A DNA stretch of 64,000 nt from Anaerolineae bacterium. Its GTDB lineage: Bacteria > Chloroflexota > Anaerolineae > Aggregatilineales > Phototrophicaceae. Position 1 is the stretch's first letter. Each line of letters opens with the position of its first letter. The notes under the pieces are model-generated. The model was not told where the DNA came from. It saw nothing but the letters and a program-made list of their open reading frames with translations, and searched no databases. Shown piece by piece: positions 9,185 through 17,410 of this stretch. The position numbers were made by a program, and so were the translations under genes. Location: contig JAIOHM010000213.1 in NCBI GenBank assembly GCA_019912965.1, positions 62,001-126,000 on the forward strand, in the 5' to 3' direction.

Positions 9185-9586
9185 TCACTGCTCATTTTGT
9201 GGCTGAAAGTGGATTTGCAAAGACTTCAACAATGTCCCAAGAGCCTTATCATAGTTGCCTGTGAAATCTACCCTTTGCTTTAGTCTGAGGCGATATGGAA
9301 TTTTACTAGGTTGCAGAAGTACTGGATACATTGGTTTTACCAAATCAAGGCAGAAATTCCACTCTGCTTTAACATTTGCGGAATTCACAGCTTCAGGACT
9401 TATCACATAAATGATGGCAATGGCTAACTGAACTGCATTTTCAATTGCACTATCCCAATCTTCGCCTGCCAAGATATTTTCATGATCCACATAGGTGTTC
9501 AAACCCTTTTCGCGTAGACTTAAGGCAAGTTTGGTCACGAAATCGTCATCAGTTGTGGAGTGAATAATGAAGATGTGGGTCATCAT
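9185..9586 (-). CDS. Stand-alone TIR-domain protein
   Basis: A 133-aa protein that is essentially one TIR domain. It starts with strand HIFIIHSTTDDDFV and continues with LREKGLNTYVDHENI, then GEDW, a strand IIYVISPEAVNSANVKAEW, and YPVLLQPSKIPYRL. The glutamate in KAEW (about residue 79) is in the position of the catalytic glutamate of bacterial TIR NAD-hydrolases. Such proteins either act with a sensor or are recruited by one. No sensor gene is adjacent: the next gene is a divergently evolved double-HTH protein about 80 bases upstream on the same strand, which could co-transcribe with it. The defence role is inferred. Confidence 0.7.
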   Translation of the reverse strand: MMTHIFIIHSTTDDDFVTKLALSLREKGLNTYVDHENILAGEDWDSAIENAVQLAIAIIYVISPEAVNSANVKAEWNFCLDLVKPMYPVLLQPSKIPYRLRLKQRVDFTGNYDKALGTLLKSLQIHFQPQNEQ

Positions 9587-9664
9587 GAACTCGCTTTCGA
9601 CTATCCGTAATGGGAGTTCTCGACATCAGGTAGAAAATATTATAATAAATTAGCATTGGATGTA

Positions 9665-10156
9665 TTAACCTGTGTTGTTTTCGTTTTCGTCTAAATCGTT
9701 ATTTATGGTTAAATCCTTAAGTTCTATCCCTAGGGCATCGAGAATCGAAACCATTTTTTTATCATTTAGCAATATTTCGTTGTCTAGAAATTGATAGAGT
9801 TCTGATTTGTCTATACCAGTTTTTTCTGCTAATTTTGCGATGCTCATAATTCTCCCAGTTTTGACTTGATATACGCCAATAGCATGTTCGAGTTGAAATT
9901 GGATTATTGGTTTTTTACTATCGTTAATTCTTTTAGTGTCAGTTCTTATAATCAGTTTATTAACGTCCTCCATGCCTAGTATTTTGAGAATAATGTTGAT
10001 TTGCTCAAGGCTTGGGGATGATTCCCCCGATTTAAGTCGATAGAGAGCTGATTTAGAAATGCCCGTTTCTTCAGCCAATTTTTCAATAGTCATAATTCTT
10101 CCAGTTTTGACTTGATAAGCAGCAATAACACTGCTGAGATCAAATTTAGTAGGCAT
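9665..10156 (-). CDS. Tandem XRE/HTH regulator with two duplicated DNA-binding domains
   Basis: A 163-aa protein made of two copies of one HTH module. Copy 1 spans about residues 8-70 and copy 2 about 90-150. Each starts with the near-identical YQVKTGRIM segment, followed by IEKLAEETGISKSALYRLK or IAKLAEKTGIDKSELYQFL. This is an internal duplication that would let one chain read two half-sites. An inverted repeat plus a third half-site (10242-10278) lies about 90 bases upstream of the start, which suggests autoregulation. It probably also governs the TIR gene immediately downstream (79-bp gap). Confidence 0.7.
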   Translation of the reverse strand: MPTKFDLSSVIAAYQVKTGRIMTIEKLAEETGISKSALYRLKSGESSPSLEQINIILKILGMEDVNKLIIRTDTKRINDSKKPIIQFQLEHAIGVYQVKTGRIMSIAKLAEKTGIDKSELYQFLDNEILLNDKKMVSILDALGIELKDLTINNDLDENENNTG

Positions 10157-10241
10157 TTTTACACCTTAAATCCAATGTTGCTTTTACTTAAAGTTTATTA
10201 TGAGCTTGGTTTGCGCTGGAACAAGTAATTTTTGTGAAAAT

Positions 10242-10278
10242 TTCCCGAATTTCGGGAATCAGTCTCACTTTTCGGGAA
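10242..10278. promoter_or_regulatory. Operator: inverted repeat plus extra half-site
   Basis: TTCCCGAA (10242-10249), one spacer base, then TTCGGGAA (10251-10258) form a perfect inverted repeat. A third copy, TTCGGGAA, follows at 10271-10278, 20 bases on in the same orientation. It lies upstream of the tandem-HTH gene (start at 10156, minus strand), whose duplicated domains fit multi-half-site binding. Binding is inferred. Confidence 0.6.
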
Positions 10279-10695
10279 AACGAGCTAGTTCGGTAGTGCC
10301 ATGAGATTATCTCGTACCGTGCAAAGAAGGGTACAGTTTACCTCTTGTAACCTGCTCTGATTTTTTCATCAAATCTTGTTCCTACTTTTCATCTTTACAC
10401 GAATGTAAGGGATCGATTTTAGGATTGTCTCATTGGGATAAAAATTAGGCTTTCGAATGAGATATTACCAAGATACGCCAAATAGCGCATGTACTGGGAA
10501 ACTATTTGCGTTAAGGTAAATGTGTGCTTGCCAATGAAGGGGCGGAACTCCTCATGCGTCTATAGTAAATCCTGACTTTTATGTCTTTTAGTGCCAAAAT
10601 CTGGAACATAAAAATCTTGACTTTATACGCAATGATAGAGTCGAGTAGTCAACCAACCTACTACATTTGATCCTGACAGAGCATCGAGGGTTAGT
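10279..10695. other. Intergenic region, no gene seen
   Basis: About 420 bases between the regulator and the glycosyltransferase gene, without a convincing reading frame. It contains an imperfect inverted repeat (TTTTATGT near 10578 and ACATAAAA near 10604) of unknown meaning, and presumably the promoter of the downstream gene. A GAGGG at 10687-10691 serves the ATG at 10696. Confidence 0.5.
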
Positions 10696-12396
10696 ATGCA
10701 CTTATCCGTTTCTCCCTCACAACAATCAGACAAAATTTCACGCAATGCTTTATTAGTGCATTATATAAAGATGACTCTAGTGACATTGCACCCACCACCG
10801 AAACGTGCACTGGTGATCATCTTGCTGGCGTTGCTCTTTCGGCTGCCGCTGGTCTTCACACCGCTTACTTACGCTCTCAGCGATACGTGGCGCGCAGCGG
10901 ATACGGCGTCTATCGCCCACAATTTTGTCGGACAGTACAACATCCTGTATCCGCAGATTGATTGGGGCGGCACTGGTCCAGGTTACGTAGAGGCAGAATT
11001 TCAACTGTACACTTTCATTATCGCCTTGTCTTATGGGGTATTTGGTGAGCATGTCATTTTAGGACGATTGGTATCGCTAACCTTTTCAGCCGGAATGCTG
11101 GTCGTGTTCTATTACCTGGCACGTCGGTTGACAGGTGAACGCGTCGCCTTGTGGTCGCTCATTTTTATGGCGATCTCGCCGCTTAGTGTGCGCTATAGCG
11201 TAGCCTTTATGCCGGAAGCAACGGTGTTTTTCTTTTATGTATTGGCTTTATATCTTTTTCAACGATGGTTGGATACCAACTATACCTCTACTCTGATGCT
11301 GACGGGCGTGGCGACTGCCCTCGCATTGTTGGTCAAACCCACTTCCATTCACATCGGGCTGATTTTCTTACTATTGATGCTAGTGAAATGGCGGTTAAGC
11401 TTTTTGAAGCAGGGACGGGTGTGGGTGTTTGCTTTGATAAGCATCGTACCATCTCTATTATGGTACTGGCACGCACGAAACCTGTACCTGACCTATGGCA
11501 ATACCTTCGGCATCATCTCTGGGGGGGATAGCAAATTCGCCTCTCTACAAGACCTGGTTAATCCCAAATTCTACTCACGATTAGCAATGCTGGATATAAA
11601 CTGGGTGTTTGCTTGGGGTGGTGCACTCCTGTTCGGAGTGGGCTTGATCGTGGTTCTACGCCGTCGTAAACCGCTGATGATATTATTCGGCTTAATCGTT
11701 GTCGGGCTGTACTACATCATTGTCGGTCGTTACTCGCAAGAGGCATGGGGAATTCAGTATCACATCTACATCCTACCTTACGCTGCACTTGGTGTCGGCA
11801 TGGGCGTGGTGCGGTTGCTGCGTGTCATTGTTATGCAAGATGATCCACGTAAATGGATTGGTAGAGCCTACGCTGTTGTTGGAGTAGTGCTGTTGGTTAT
11901 TATGGCGGCACGCAGCGGTATGATCTATTACAATGATCTGCTAGAACCGTCCGGCCAACCACAGTGGGATTGTGCCCAGGTGGTGCGCGAAATTGTACCT
12001 GAAGCAGATCATATTATTGTCAGTTCACCCTCACCTGCCAAAGAAAACGGCCAAGCCAACAACTATCAGGAACCGAATATCTTTTTCTACAGCCATCGGC
12101 ATGGCTGGAGCTTGCCTTCGGATTGGCATACGCCGCAACAGGTGGAAGCCTATCGAAAGCAAAGTGCAACCTACTTTGTCATTTATGATAAGACGCTATA
12201 TGATAGCGTTCCTGATCTGATTACTTATTTGGCAGCGTCAGCTGAGCAAGTTGGACCAGGCATTGAATTTGGTTGTGGGATTTTCCAGTTGAATAGTCAG
12301 GGAGGTAGTGCCATCTCCAAAGGTATTTGGATTCGATCAAACAGTCCATTCACAATCTTCATATTTTTGATAACACAAGCCACATATTACTGGTAA
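10696..12396 (+). CDS. GT39/ArnT-type membrane glycosyltransferase-like protein
   Basis: A 566-aa integral membrane protein with about ten hydrophobic segments and a soluble C-terminal tail from about residue 400. The first luminal loop carries an acidic pair (SDTWRAADTAS, about residues 55-65), typical of the dolichyl-phosphate-mannose-type and ArnT-like enzymes that transfer a sugar from a lipid carrier on the outer membrane face. The ATG at 10696 is preceded by GAGGG; an internal ATG at 10771 just before the first membrane helix is a possible alternative. It stands alone between a regulator and a modification-enzyme remnant. The acceptor is unknown. Confidence 0.7.
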   Translation: MHLSVSPSQQSDKISRNALLVHYIKMTLVTLHPPPKRALVIILLALLFRLPLVFTPLTYALSDTWRAADTASIAHNFVGQYNILYPQIDWGGTGPGYVEAEFQLYTFIIALSYGVFGEHVILGRLVSLTFSAGMLVVFYYLARRLTGERVALWSLIFMAISPLSVRYSVAFMPEATVFFFYVLALYLFQRWLDTNYTSTLMLTGVATALALLVKPTSIHIGLIFLLLMLVKWRLSFLKQGRVWVFALISIVPSLLWYWHARNLYLTYGNTFGIISGGDSKFASLQDLVNPKFYSRLAMLDINWVFAWGGALLFGVGLIVVLRRRKPLMILFGLIVVGLYYIIVGRYSQEAWGIQYHIYILPYAALGVGMGVVRLLRVIVMQDDPRKWIGRAYAVVGVVLLVIMAARSGMIYYNDLLEPSGQPQWDCAQVVREIVPEADHIIVSSPSPAKENGQANNYQEPNIFFYSHRHGWSLPSDWHTPQQVEAYRKQSATYFVIYDKTLYDSVPDLITYLAASAEQVGPGIEFGCGIFQLNSQGGSAISKGIWIRSNSPFTIFIFLITQATYYW

Positions 12397-12452
12397 AACA
12401 GTTACTACAACAATGAAGTTCGATAACACCCTCAATCACTGGCAGGAGGTTC

Positions 12453-12599
12453 ATGGAACTCACAACGTTTGGAAATTCGCTAAGGAAAGCATCTCACTCA
12501 GACACTGCTGGATACTACAAGGATTACATTCTACCGCTCATCTTCTACAAGGGATTGGCACCCGCTGACTGCCTAATGTCATTATGGAAAACAAGATGA
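12453..12599 (+). pseudogene. N-terminal stub of a type I restriction-modification methylase (HsdM-like)
   Basis: A 48-codon frame with a strong AGGAGG at 12444-12449. Its peptide contains SLRKASHSD, then YYKDYILPLIFYKGL, matching the N-terminal helical region of HsdM subunits (pattern: W-A-A..., then YKDYILPLIFLKRLSD). It then stops at 12597-12599, long before any SAM-binding motif. No hsdR or hsdS remains. The reading is a deletion remnant whose 3' end overlaps the start of the histidine kinase gene. The good ribosome-binding site means a short peptide may still be made, and may couple translation to the kinase. Confidence 0.55.
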
Positions 12600-15500
12600 A
12601 AGACAAATATAAATCAAAACCCCAACTTATTAACGAATTAGAGCAATTAAGAGCCGAACTTGCCAGTGAAAAAATCCTATCTCGTACATTGATGGATAAC
12701 ATGCCCGATTCAATTTATGTTAAGGACACTAAAGGGCGTTTTGTAAGTGCAAATGTGACAGTTGCTCGACTTATGGGTGTTAAAGAGCCAGAGGCGCTTG
12801 TTGGCCGGAAGGATAGCGATTTTCTGTCCCCAGAACTTGCCACGCAATTTTACAAGGATGAACAAAAGCTATTTAGGACGGGGCAACCATTGATTGGGAA
12901 GGAAGAAATAAATATCTACCCAACAGGTGATATAAGATGGGTTTCAACAACAAAAGTTCCGCTTAAAAATTCTGATGGGAAAGTAATTGGATTAGTTGGT
13001 ATTAATCGAGATGTTACTGAGATTGAAAATGAACGTAGGTTGTTGCGTTTATTAATAGACAACATGCCAGATTATATCTATGTCAAGGATATTGAAAGTC
13101 GCTTCGTAATTGCAAACCAGACAGCAGTAGAGCGTATGAAGCAAAATACAGAAACCGACCTGAAAGGAAGAACTGATTTCTATTTTTTTCCTGAGAAACT
13201 CGCCGCCAAGTACTTTGCTGATGAACAAGAAGTAATTCGCACTGGTGCTCCTATCGATACTGAAGAGCCAATCATTGATTTGCGGACAGGGAAGCAGGGA
13301 TGGCTCTCGACAAAAAAAGTACCTTTACGAGATGAATACGGGCGAATTGTGGGCATTATTGGAATTGGCCGTGATATTACACAACTTAAAGAAATACAGG
13401 AAACATTAGAGAAGCGAGTTGAACAATTAGAAGCCCTTCGTCATACAACTTTGGCTATTACCTCCCAATTAAAATTGATACCTCTTCTAAAGCTAATCAC
13501 ACAAGAAGCAGTGAAGCTACTAGGGTCAAAAAGTGGTAGCCTATATCAATATTATCCAAATCGTAAAGAGTTTGAACTCGTAGCAACTGAAAACCCGAAT
13601 ATCCCAATTGGCTTTATAGTGAAGGAGAGTCAAGGTATTCCCGAACAACTTTTTGAAACCCAACAATCGTCACTATTTATTCCCAATTATAGGACTTGGA
13701 AGCATCGAATTGAAATTCTTGCAGAAAAAGGTGACTTGGGTGCGATTTTAGCTGTGCCTCTAAAATGGCAAGACAAGATTATTGGAACTCTTTATGTAGA
13801 GGATGATATTGGAAGAGTGTTTGATGAGCAGGATGCAAACTTCTTATTGCTTTTCGCAACTTGTGCCGCCGTTGCAATCAAGAATGCCAGCCTATTTGAA
13901 GATTTACAACGGCATATTCAGAGTTTAGATGTTGTCAACGATGTTGCCCGAATTATCAATAGCCAACATGATATCAAGAAATTATTGCAAACTGTCGTTG
14001 AGCAAGTAAAAAAGAATTTGGACTGCACCCACTGCACCATATTTCTTGCAGAACAAGTTGGTGACGAAATTTTATTAGTGCCAAAGGACACACACGGACA
14101 AGGCCGGAGAAGTATTTTAGGCAGACGATTCAAAGTCGGAGAAGGTATAGCTGGCGAAGTTTTTAAAACAGGAAAGTCTCGCATCCTCAAAGATGCGAGA
14201 CGCGCCAAAGGTTTTGTAAAAGCTCGTAAAAAGAAAAATCTGCCGCGCTCAATGTTGGTCGCACCAATCAAGATTGGAGAGCGAATTATCGGTGTTATTA
14301 GTGCAGATCAGGATAAATTTGATTGGTTCGATGAAGCAGGACGGCAATTTGTTGACACATTAGCAGGTCATGTTGGCATTGCTATTGAACGAACAAAGTC
14401 ACTAAATTCAGGGATTGTGAACAATATTGTCAGCATCATAAGCTTGAAACTTGATACAGATGAGTTGCTGCAAACAATAGCAGATCAGATTGCAGAGATG
14501 TTAGATTGTCGCCACTGTAATATTCTTCTTGCTGAACAGAATAATAATGAAACACTATTGGTATCAAAAGCTATCTATGGGATTGATGCTGAACAAGTTA
14601 AACAGCGGACATTCCGCCCCGGTGAAGGAATAGCTGGAATAGTATTCGCAGAAAAACGTTCGCGTATTGTGGATAATACAAGTGATGACCCCTTATTTTT
14701 GTCGCCACAAAAATCAAACAATCGGCATCGTTCAATGTTAGTTGCCCCCATAACAATTGGTGATCGAGTCATTGGAGTGATTAGTGCAGACCAAAATTTA
14801 CCCGGTTGGTTTGATGAAAATGGTTGTCAGCTTGTTGATGCATTAGCTGGGCATATAGGAATTGCCATAGAGATTAATCAACTCATTATAGAAAATAAAC
14901 GACTTATTGAGATTCGCACCGAACTTGCCTTAAGAGGCATGACAAATACAACCTCACGTCATAATAATAGGAGAGAGGCTATAAAAATTCGAGATGCATT
15001 CACAGATGTAGTTGATGCAATACCGGAGGGGAGTTTGATGATCTCAAATGATTATCAGGAAAGATTCATCACCCTGCAAAGAATTATTGAATCTTCTGCT
15101 CAACTCTTAATAACTACGAATGCTGAGACTCAACCACTAGATCAAAATGTCGCAAGAACTGTACCCATTAAATATTGGCTGACAAACCAAGAAATAGTAC
15201 ATCACACAAAAGTGCGGGGGTATGAAATCGTACTAGATTTAGATGGATTGAACGAAAACACTACCCTAAAAGTTGACCCTGAATGGCTTTCCTGTGCTTT
15301 CCAAATACTAATAGCAAATGCCGAAAAAGCTATGGTCGTTAGCGCAACTCAATGTCTTACCATCATTGCTCAGGAAATAGATCGAGACAACTTGCGTTGG
15401 GTCGAGATAGATTTTAGAGATACCGGGCTAGGTATACCATCCCAGATACGCCCACTTATTTTTAAGGAGAGAATTGTGGATCCAAATGATCTTAACAGCG

Positions 15501-15631
15501 GAATGGGGTTGTTGATGGTTGATTTAATCATTAAAACATTTAATGGCAAGATTCTATTGGTTTCTACAAGTTCAACGGGTACTACATTCAGAGTCCAACT
15601 TCCGGTTGAGGCGAAAACTAATATGGTGTGA
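12584..15631 (+). CDS. PAS-PAS-GAF-GAF-GAF histidine kinase with an atypical phosphoacceptor region
   Basis: A 1015-aa soluble sensor kinase. Two PAS domains (about 30-145 and 147-270) each contain the DNMPDxIYVKD motif. A short coiled coil (267-290) is followed by three GAF domains (about 285-440, 445-600, 605-765). The last two are near-duplicates: GEGIAG, SMLVAPI, GDRVIGVISADQ. The kinase core lacks a standard SHELRTPL H-box; His793 in SRHNNRREA is the best phosphoacceptor candidate. The ATPase domain (about 890-1010) has ANAEKA (N-box), DTGLGIP and NSGMGL. The next gene, 160 bases on, is a receiver-TIR fusion, its likely phosphotransfer partner. No membrane segment is present, so the stimulus is probably cytoplasmic. 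Confidence 0.85.
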   Translation: MENKMKDKYKSKPQLINELEQLRAELASEKILSRTLMDNMPDSIYVKDTKGRFVSANVTVARLMGVKEPEALVGRKDSDFLSPELATQFYKDEQKLFRTGQPLIGKEEINIYPTGDIRWVSTTKVPLKNSDGKVIGLVGINRDVTEIENERRLLRLLIDNMPDYIYVKDIESRFVIANQTAVERMKQNTETDLKGRTDFYFFPEKLAAKYFADEQEVIRTGAPIDTEEPIIDLRTGKQGWLSTKKVPLRDEYGRIVGIIGIGRDITQLKEIQETLEKRVEQLEALRHTTLAITSQLKLIPLLKLITQEAVKLLGSKSGSLYQYYPNRKEFELVATENPNIPIGFIVKESQGIPEQLFETQQSSLFIPNYRTWKHRIEILAEKGDLGAILAVPLKWQDKIIGTLYVEDDIGRVFDEQDANFLLLFATCAAVAIKNASLFEDLQRHIQSLDVVNDVARIINSQHDIKKLLQTVVEQVKKNLDCTHCTIFLAEQVGDEILLVPKDTHGQGRRSILGRRFKVGEGIAGEVFKTGKSRILKDARRAKGFVKARKKKNLPRSMLVAPIKIGERIIGVISADQDKFDWFDEAGRQFVDTLAGHVGIAIERTKSLNSGIVNNIVSIISLKLDTDELLQTIADQIAEMLDCRHCNILLAEQNNNETLLVSKAIYGIDAEQVKQRTFRPGEGIAGIVFAEKRSRIVDNTSDDPLFLSPQKSNNRHRSMLVAPITIGDRVIGVISADQNLPGWFDENGCQLVDALAGHIGIAIEINQLIIENKRLIEIRTELALRGMTNTTSRHNNRREAIKIRDAFTDVVDAIPEGSLMISNDYQERFITLQRIIESSAQLLITTNAETQPLDQNVARTVPIKYWLTNQEIVHHTKVRGYEIVLDLDGLNENTTLKVDPEWLSCAFQILIANAEKAMVVSATQCLTIIAQEIDRDNLRWVEIDFRDTGLGIPSQIRPLIFKERIVDPNDLNSGMGLLMVDLIIKTFNGKILLVSTSSTGTTFRVQLPVEAKTNMV

Positions 15632-15793
15632 TGAGTATGTAGTTCGTACAGACTCATTGTCACAACAAAACCATTTTATATGTGAGTTGCGAAAAACCCA
15701 AATATAAATATACTACTGTAAGTAAGTTAGATACCCTAATACACCTGCCAACACTACACAAAATCGGCAGGAAATTACTTATAGGAAATTTGA

Positions 15794-16615
15794 ATGAATC
15801 CAATACCCCCAGTTATTCTTTTTGTAGATAATGATAAAGATTTTATCGAAATTCGAAAACATTGGCTTGAAAAAGAAGGTTTTATCGTCCAACCCGCATA
15901 TAACTTAGCCGAGGCAAGGGATATTCTAGCGGAAGGCAAACCGATAAATTTGGCAATCTTAGATGTTCGTCTAATGCCAAATGATCCTGATGGTGATGAA
16001 AGTGGACTTTATCTTGCAATTGAAACAGTTCAGTCCCATATTCCCACAATGATATTAACCAATTTCACTGCTTACGAGTATGTTAGAAGAGTTCAAACGT
16101 GGTATCGAGGAGGAGATATTAGTTTTGTAGACAAACGCGAGAAGAAATCTGCTTTTTTGCAAGCTATAAGAGGCTTGCTCAAAAAACGTAACATTTTTAT
16201 CGTCCATGGTCATGATACAAATGCAAAAGATGCTGTTGAGAAGTTTATTTTGCAGCTAAAACTTGAACCTGTGGTTTTAGCCAATGAGGTAGATGATGGC
16301 CGAACCATTTTTCAGAAACTAGAAGATTATGCTAGTGTTGCCTACGTAATTGCACTTTTGACTTCAGATGATGTGTGCGTAGCTCAACAACACACCTCTA
16401 CCCCCAGAGCACGTCAGAATGTCATCTTTGAACTAGGTTATTTTATAGGAAAATATGGAACTACTAGGGTAAAGGCATTAGTTTCTGATAATGTTGAACT
16501 CCCTTCTGATATTCATGGACTGCTATATATTCCTTTCCACAAAGATAGCGAAGATTGGAAAGTGAGGTTGGTGCGGGAGATGCGAAGCGTTGGACTCGAT
16601 GTTCATTATCCATAA
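15794..16615 (+). CDS. Receiver-TIR fusion (response regulator with CAP12/Pycsar-type TIR effector domain)
   Basis: A 273-aa two-domain protein. Residues 6-128 are a receiver domain with a complete phosphorylation site: Asp12 and Asp14, Asp57 in AILDVRL, Thr89 and Lys114. Residues 132-273 match the TIR-like nucleotide-binding family known from CBASS and Pycsar effectors: IFIVHGHD (134-141), then VIALLTSDD and RQNVIFELGYFIGKYG (207-222), with Glu213 as the probable catalytic residue of an NAD-hydrolase. The output is therefore an NADase-like domain rather than DNA binding. It follows the orphan-looking sensor kinase at 12584. I infer kinase-controlled NAD depletion or signalling; the pairing rests on adjacency. 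Confidence 0.75.
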   Translation: MNPIPPVILFVDNDKDFIEIRKHWLEKEGFIVQPAYNLAEARDILAEGKPINLAILDVRLMPNDPDGDESGLYLAIETVQSHIPTMILTNFTAYEYVRRVQTWYRGGDISFVDKREKKSAFLQAIRGLLKKRNIFIVHGHDTNAKDAVEKFILQLKLEPVVLANEVDDGRTIFQKLEDYASVAYVIALLTSDDVCVAQQHTSTPRARQNVIFELGYFIGKYGTTRVKALVSDNVELPSDIHGLLYIPFHKDSEDWKVRLVREMRSVGLDVHYP

Positions 16616-16660
16616 CTTAGTGTCAGTTGTGGATAACGAGGTGTTTCTCCCAAAGTTCTT

Positions 16661-16678
16661 GCCGCTAAACGGCTTTTT
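16661..16678 (+). terminator. Weak intrinsic terminator after the receiver-TIR gene
   Basis: GCCG (16661-16664), a five-base loop, CGGC (16670-16673), then TTTTT. The stem is only four base pairs, so the call is tentative. The rest of 16616-16926 shows no gene. Confidence 0.35.
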
Positions 16679-16926
16679 ATTAGTATTTTCTGGGTAAAAT
16701 TGTTTTATCCCTAAACTCGAACACTCCCTTATGGATGTATCATTATGATTGCAACAGGTAGAGAAAGTAAAACCTGAAAGTACATTATTGCAATTGAGTG
16801 GAATATTGTAGCGACCTAACGTGATTCTGAAGGTGTTGCCACACAGCACCGCCTACCTTTGAGCAGCTTTGCGTTTCGTGGTTGCGGGATCTATGGCATG
16901 ATGGAGAAGTTAAACAATCCAGCCAA

Positions 16927-17334
16927 TTAAGCAGCCCAAACAGTGACATCCACCACCCGTTTAGCCAGATTGTCATACTGCACAAAATAGACTTCCTCGG
17001 TTTCACTCGCCCATAACTCAAGCTGGTCGATGCCGTTGCCAAACACGCTAAACCATGCATCCTCAACCTGCTCATGAGCGTGCTGCAAAGCGGTGATATA
17101 TTCATCAAACAGCGGCAGGGTCAGCCCCGGAAAAAGCTGAAGATGGGGACTCTGTTCCCGATCCCAGTCAATTTGGAAGACACTGCCAGAGGGGAAAAGG
17201 ATGAGCGGACACTTCATTTCCACCATCTGGAACAAGGGGAGATGTTGGTTGATGAGGCTGCCATCCATAAAAAACAGCCCTTCAATGGGTGTGTGGTCAA
17301 ATGGGGTGACGGCTTCTTTATGATACCAACTCAT
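16927..17334 (-). CDS. Paralogue of the N-terminal module of the DUF2958 protein
   Basis: A 135-aa protein of unknown function. It aligns end to end with residues 1-135 of the protein at 7404: MSWYHKE, then DHTPIEGLFFMDG, CPLILFPSG and YFVQYDNLAKRVVDV. The DUF2958 part is missing here, which shows that the N-terminal module is an independent unit. It is on the opposite strand from the 7404 copy and lies downstream of the double-sigma-like gene at 17411, with a gap of about 75 bases. The two may be co-transcribed. No catalytic signature is visible. Confidence 0.6.
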   Translation of the reverse strand: MSWYHKEAVTPFDHTPIEGLFFMDGSLINQHLPLFQMVEMKCPLILFPSGSVFQIDWDREQSPHLQLFPGLTLPLFDEYITALQHAHEQVEDAWFSVFGNGIDQLELWASETEEVYFVQYDNLAKRVVDVTVWAA

Positions 17335-17410
17335 AATAAGTGTGGTGGCAGTATAGCATATGCTCCTCGCCTCATACGCCGCAGTTTTGGAACCCCAACC
17401 CGGATGGCGG

